This document shows positions 22,032-22,769 of a DNA stretch of 22,769 nucleotides, in pieces. A model generated the notes under the pieces. The model was not told the origin of the DNA. It worked only from the letters and a program-made list of their open reading frames with translations, and did not search any database. The DNA comes from JBBSUX01 sp038234045 (GTDB lineage: Bacteria > Pseudomonadota > Gammaproteobacteria > Burkholderiales > Burkholderiaceae_C). The stretch covers positions 1 through 22,769 of the forward strand of contig JBBSUX010000015.1 of the NCBI GenBank assembly GCA_038234045.1, written 5' to 3'. Within the stretch, counting starts at the first letter, position 1. Each line of letters begins with the position of its first letter. A program made the translations under genes and the position numbers.

Positions 22032-22769
22032 ATGAACCCACCCACTACTTTCCAGACTGCGCGTGAACTGCTACTCAACTTGCGTGACGACCAGGGTGCC
22101 GCAGTTCGTGAATTCCGTTGGCCCGAATTGGAGCACTTCAACTTCGCACTCGATCATTTCGACGTACTCGCCGCCGATACCGCGTTCGCCGATGCTGTGG
22201 CGCTGCATATCGCCGATGCAGATGGCACAGAGGTGAAGCGCAGTTTCGCCGAACTGTCCAAGCGCTCGGCGCAACTTGCAAACCACTTTCGCAACTTGGG
22301 CGTCAAGCGGGGCGAACGCGTTCTCCTGATGTTGGGCAACGAACTGGCATTGTGGGAAACCATGCTGGCCTTGATGAAGCTCGGCGCGGTGGTGATTCCG
22401 GCGACTTCGCTGCTGAGCACCGAAGACCTGCGCGACCGCTTCACGCGCGGCGGTGTCAAACATGTGGTGGCCGGTAGCGCACTGACTTCGAAGTTCGCTC
22501 CGCTGGAAAACAGCTTCACGCGCGTTGCTGTCGGCGCGCCGGTGGAGGGATGGTCGAACTTTGACGACAGCCAGAGAGCGCCCATCGAATTCAAGGTCGA
22601 CGGCCCCACCCGGGCAATTGATCCGCTGCTGCTTTACTTCACATCGGGCACCACGTCGAAACCGAAGCTTGTGCTTCACAGCCACCAAAGCTACCCGGTG
22701 GGGCACCTGTCGACAATGTACTGGCTGGGTCTGCGGCCCGGCGACGTGCACCTGAATATTTCCTCGCCG
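22032..22769 (+). CDS. AMP-binding acyl-CoA synthetase (partial, right edge)
   Basis: The first 246 codons of an adenylate-forming ligase are present and open to the window end. Enzymes of this class activate a carboxylate with ATP and transfer it to coenzyme A. The N-terminus has FAELSKRSAQLANHFRNLGV and the KRGERVLLMLGNELALWETM segment, with LMKLGAVVIPATSLLSTEDL after it. The ATP-binding P-loop LLYFTSGTTSKPKLVLHSHQ is at about 200-219, followed by the GHLSTMYWLGLRPGDVHLNI segment. The C-terminal hinge and catalytic lysine lie outside. The substrate cannot be read; medium-chain fatty or aromatic acids are typical for relatives. I chose ATG 22032 because similarity begins soon after it. The ribosome binding site is weak. 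Its neighbour is a dead P450, so any shared pathway is probably incomplete. Confidence 0.9.
   Translation, partial: MNPPTTFQTARELLLNLRDDQGAAVREFRWPELEHFNFALDHFDVLAADTAFADAVALHIADADGTEVKRSFAELSKRSAQLANHFRNLGVKRGERVLLMLGNELALWETMLALMKLGAVVIPATSLLSTEDLRDRFTRGGVKHVVAGSALTSKFAPLENSFTRVAVGAPVEGWSNFDDSQRAPIEFKVDGPTRAIDPLLLYFTSGTTSKPKLVLHSHQSYPVGHLSTMYWLGLRPGDVHLNISSP

Overview
The window looks like chromosomal DNA of a GC-rich betaproteobacterium of the order Burkholderiales. The case rests on the surE-pcm-nlpD-rlmD and thrS-infC-rpmI-rplT-pheS-pheT-ihfA-merR gene orders, the proline-rich TonB with ExbB and ExbD, the stand-alone SWIB protein, and the sequence character of the proteins. I cannot name a genus. 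Two degenerate copies of a short palindromic repeat resemble elements I associate with Comamonadaceae and relatives, but that is weak evidence. Almost everything is core genome; I see no phage, transposase, CRISPR array or obvious new defence system.

Layout. (1) 1-1188: a possible gene tail at the left edge, then a leftward zinc-independent quinone oxidoreductase. (2) 1330-5687: rightward surE, pcm, nlpD and rlmD, tightly packed. rpoS, which usually follows nlpD in proteobacteria, is not there. (3) 5684-7029: leftward small lipoprotein and Bax-inhibitor-1 family membrane protein. (4) 7300-7707: rightward GlcG/HbpS-like protein. (5) 7766-9713: leftward tonB-exbB-exbD energy-transduction operon. 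(6) 9940-10281: leftward SWIB-domain protein with a basic Lys/Ala-rich tail. (7) 10550-12595: rightward gamma-glutamylcyclotransferase-like gene and isocitrate lyase (aceA), with an elaborate inverted-repeat operator before aceA. (8) 12926-20900: the translation operon thrS-infC-rpmI-rplT-pheS-pheT-ihfA and a MerR-type regulator. It is punctuated by RNA hairpins and has a non-AUG (ATC) start for infC. (9) 20931-21055: tRNA-Pro(GGG) with its terminator. (10) 21321-22769: a decayed, truncated cytochrome P450 pseudogene, then the first 246 codons of an acyl-CoA synthetase running off the window.

How the genes work together. Block 2 deals with stationary-phase and damage housekeeping (nucleotidase, protein repair, septal amidase activation) plus rRNA methylation. 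Block 5 supplies proton-motive force to outer-membrane receptors. aceA is the glyoxylate-shunt entry enzyme. Block 8 joins two aminoacyl-tRNA synthetases, IF3, two large-subunit proteins and a nucleoid protein; its internal hairpins suggest several layers of transcriptional and translational control.

The observations most worth following are the two in-frame palindromic elements inside pcm and rlmD, the missing rpoS, the aceA operator, the infC ATC start, the P450 remnant with three internal stops, and the hairpins ahead of thrS, rpmI and pheS.
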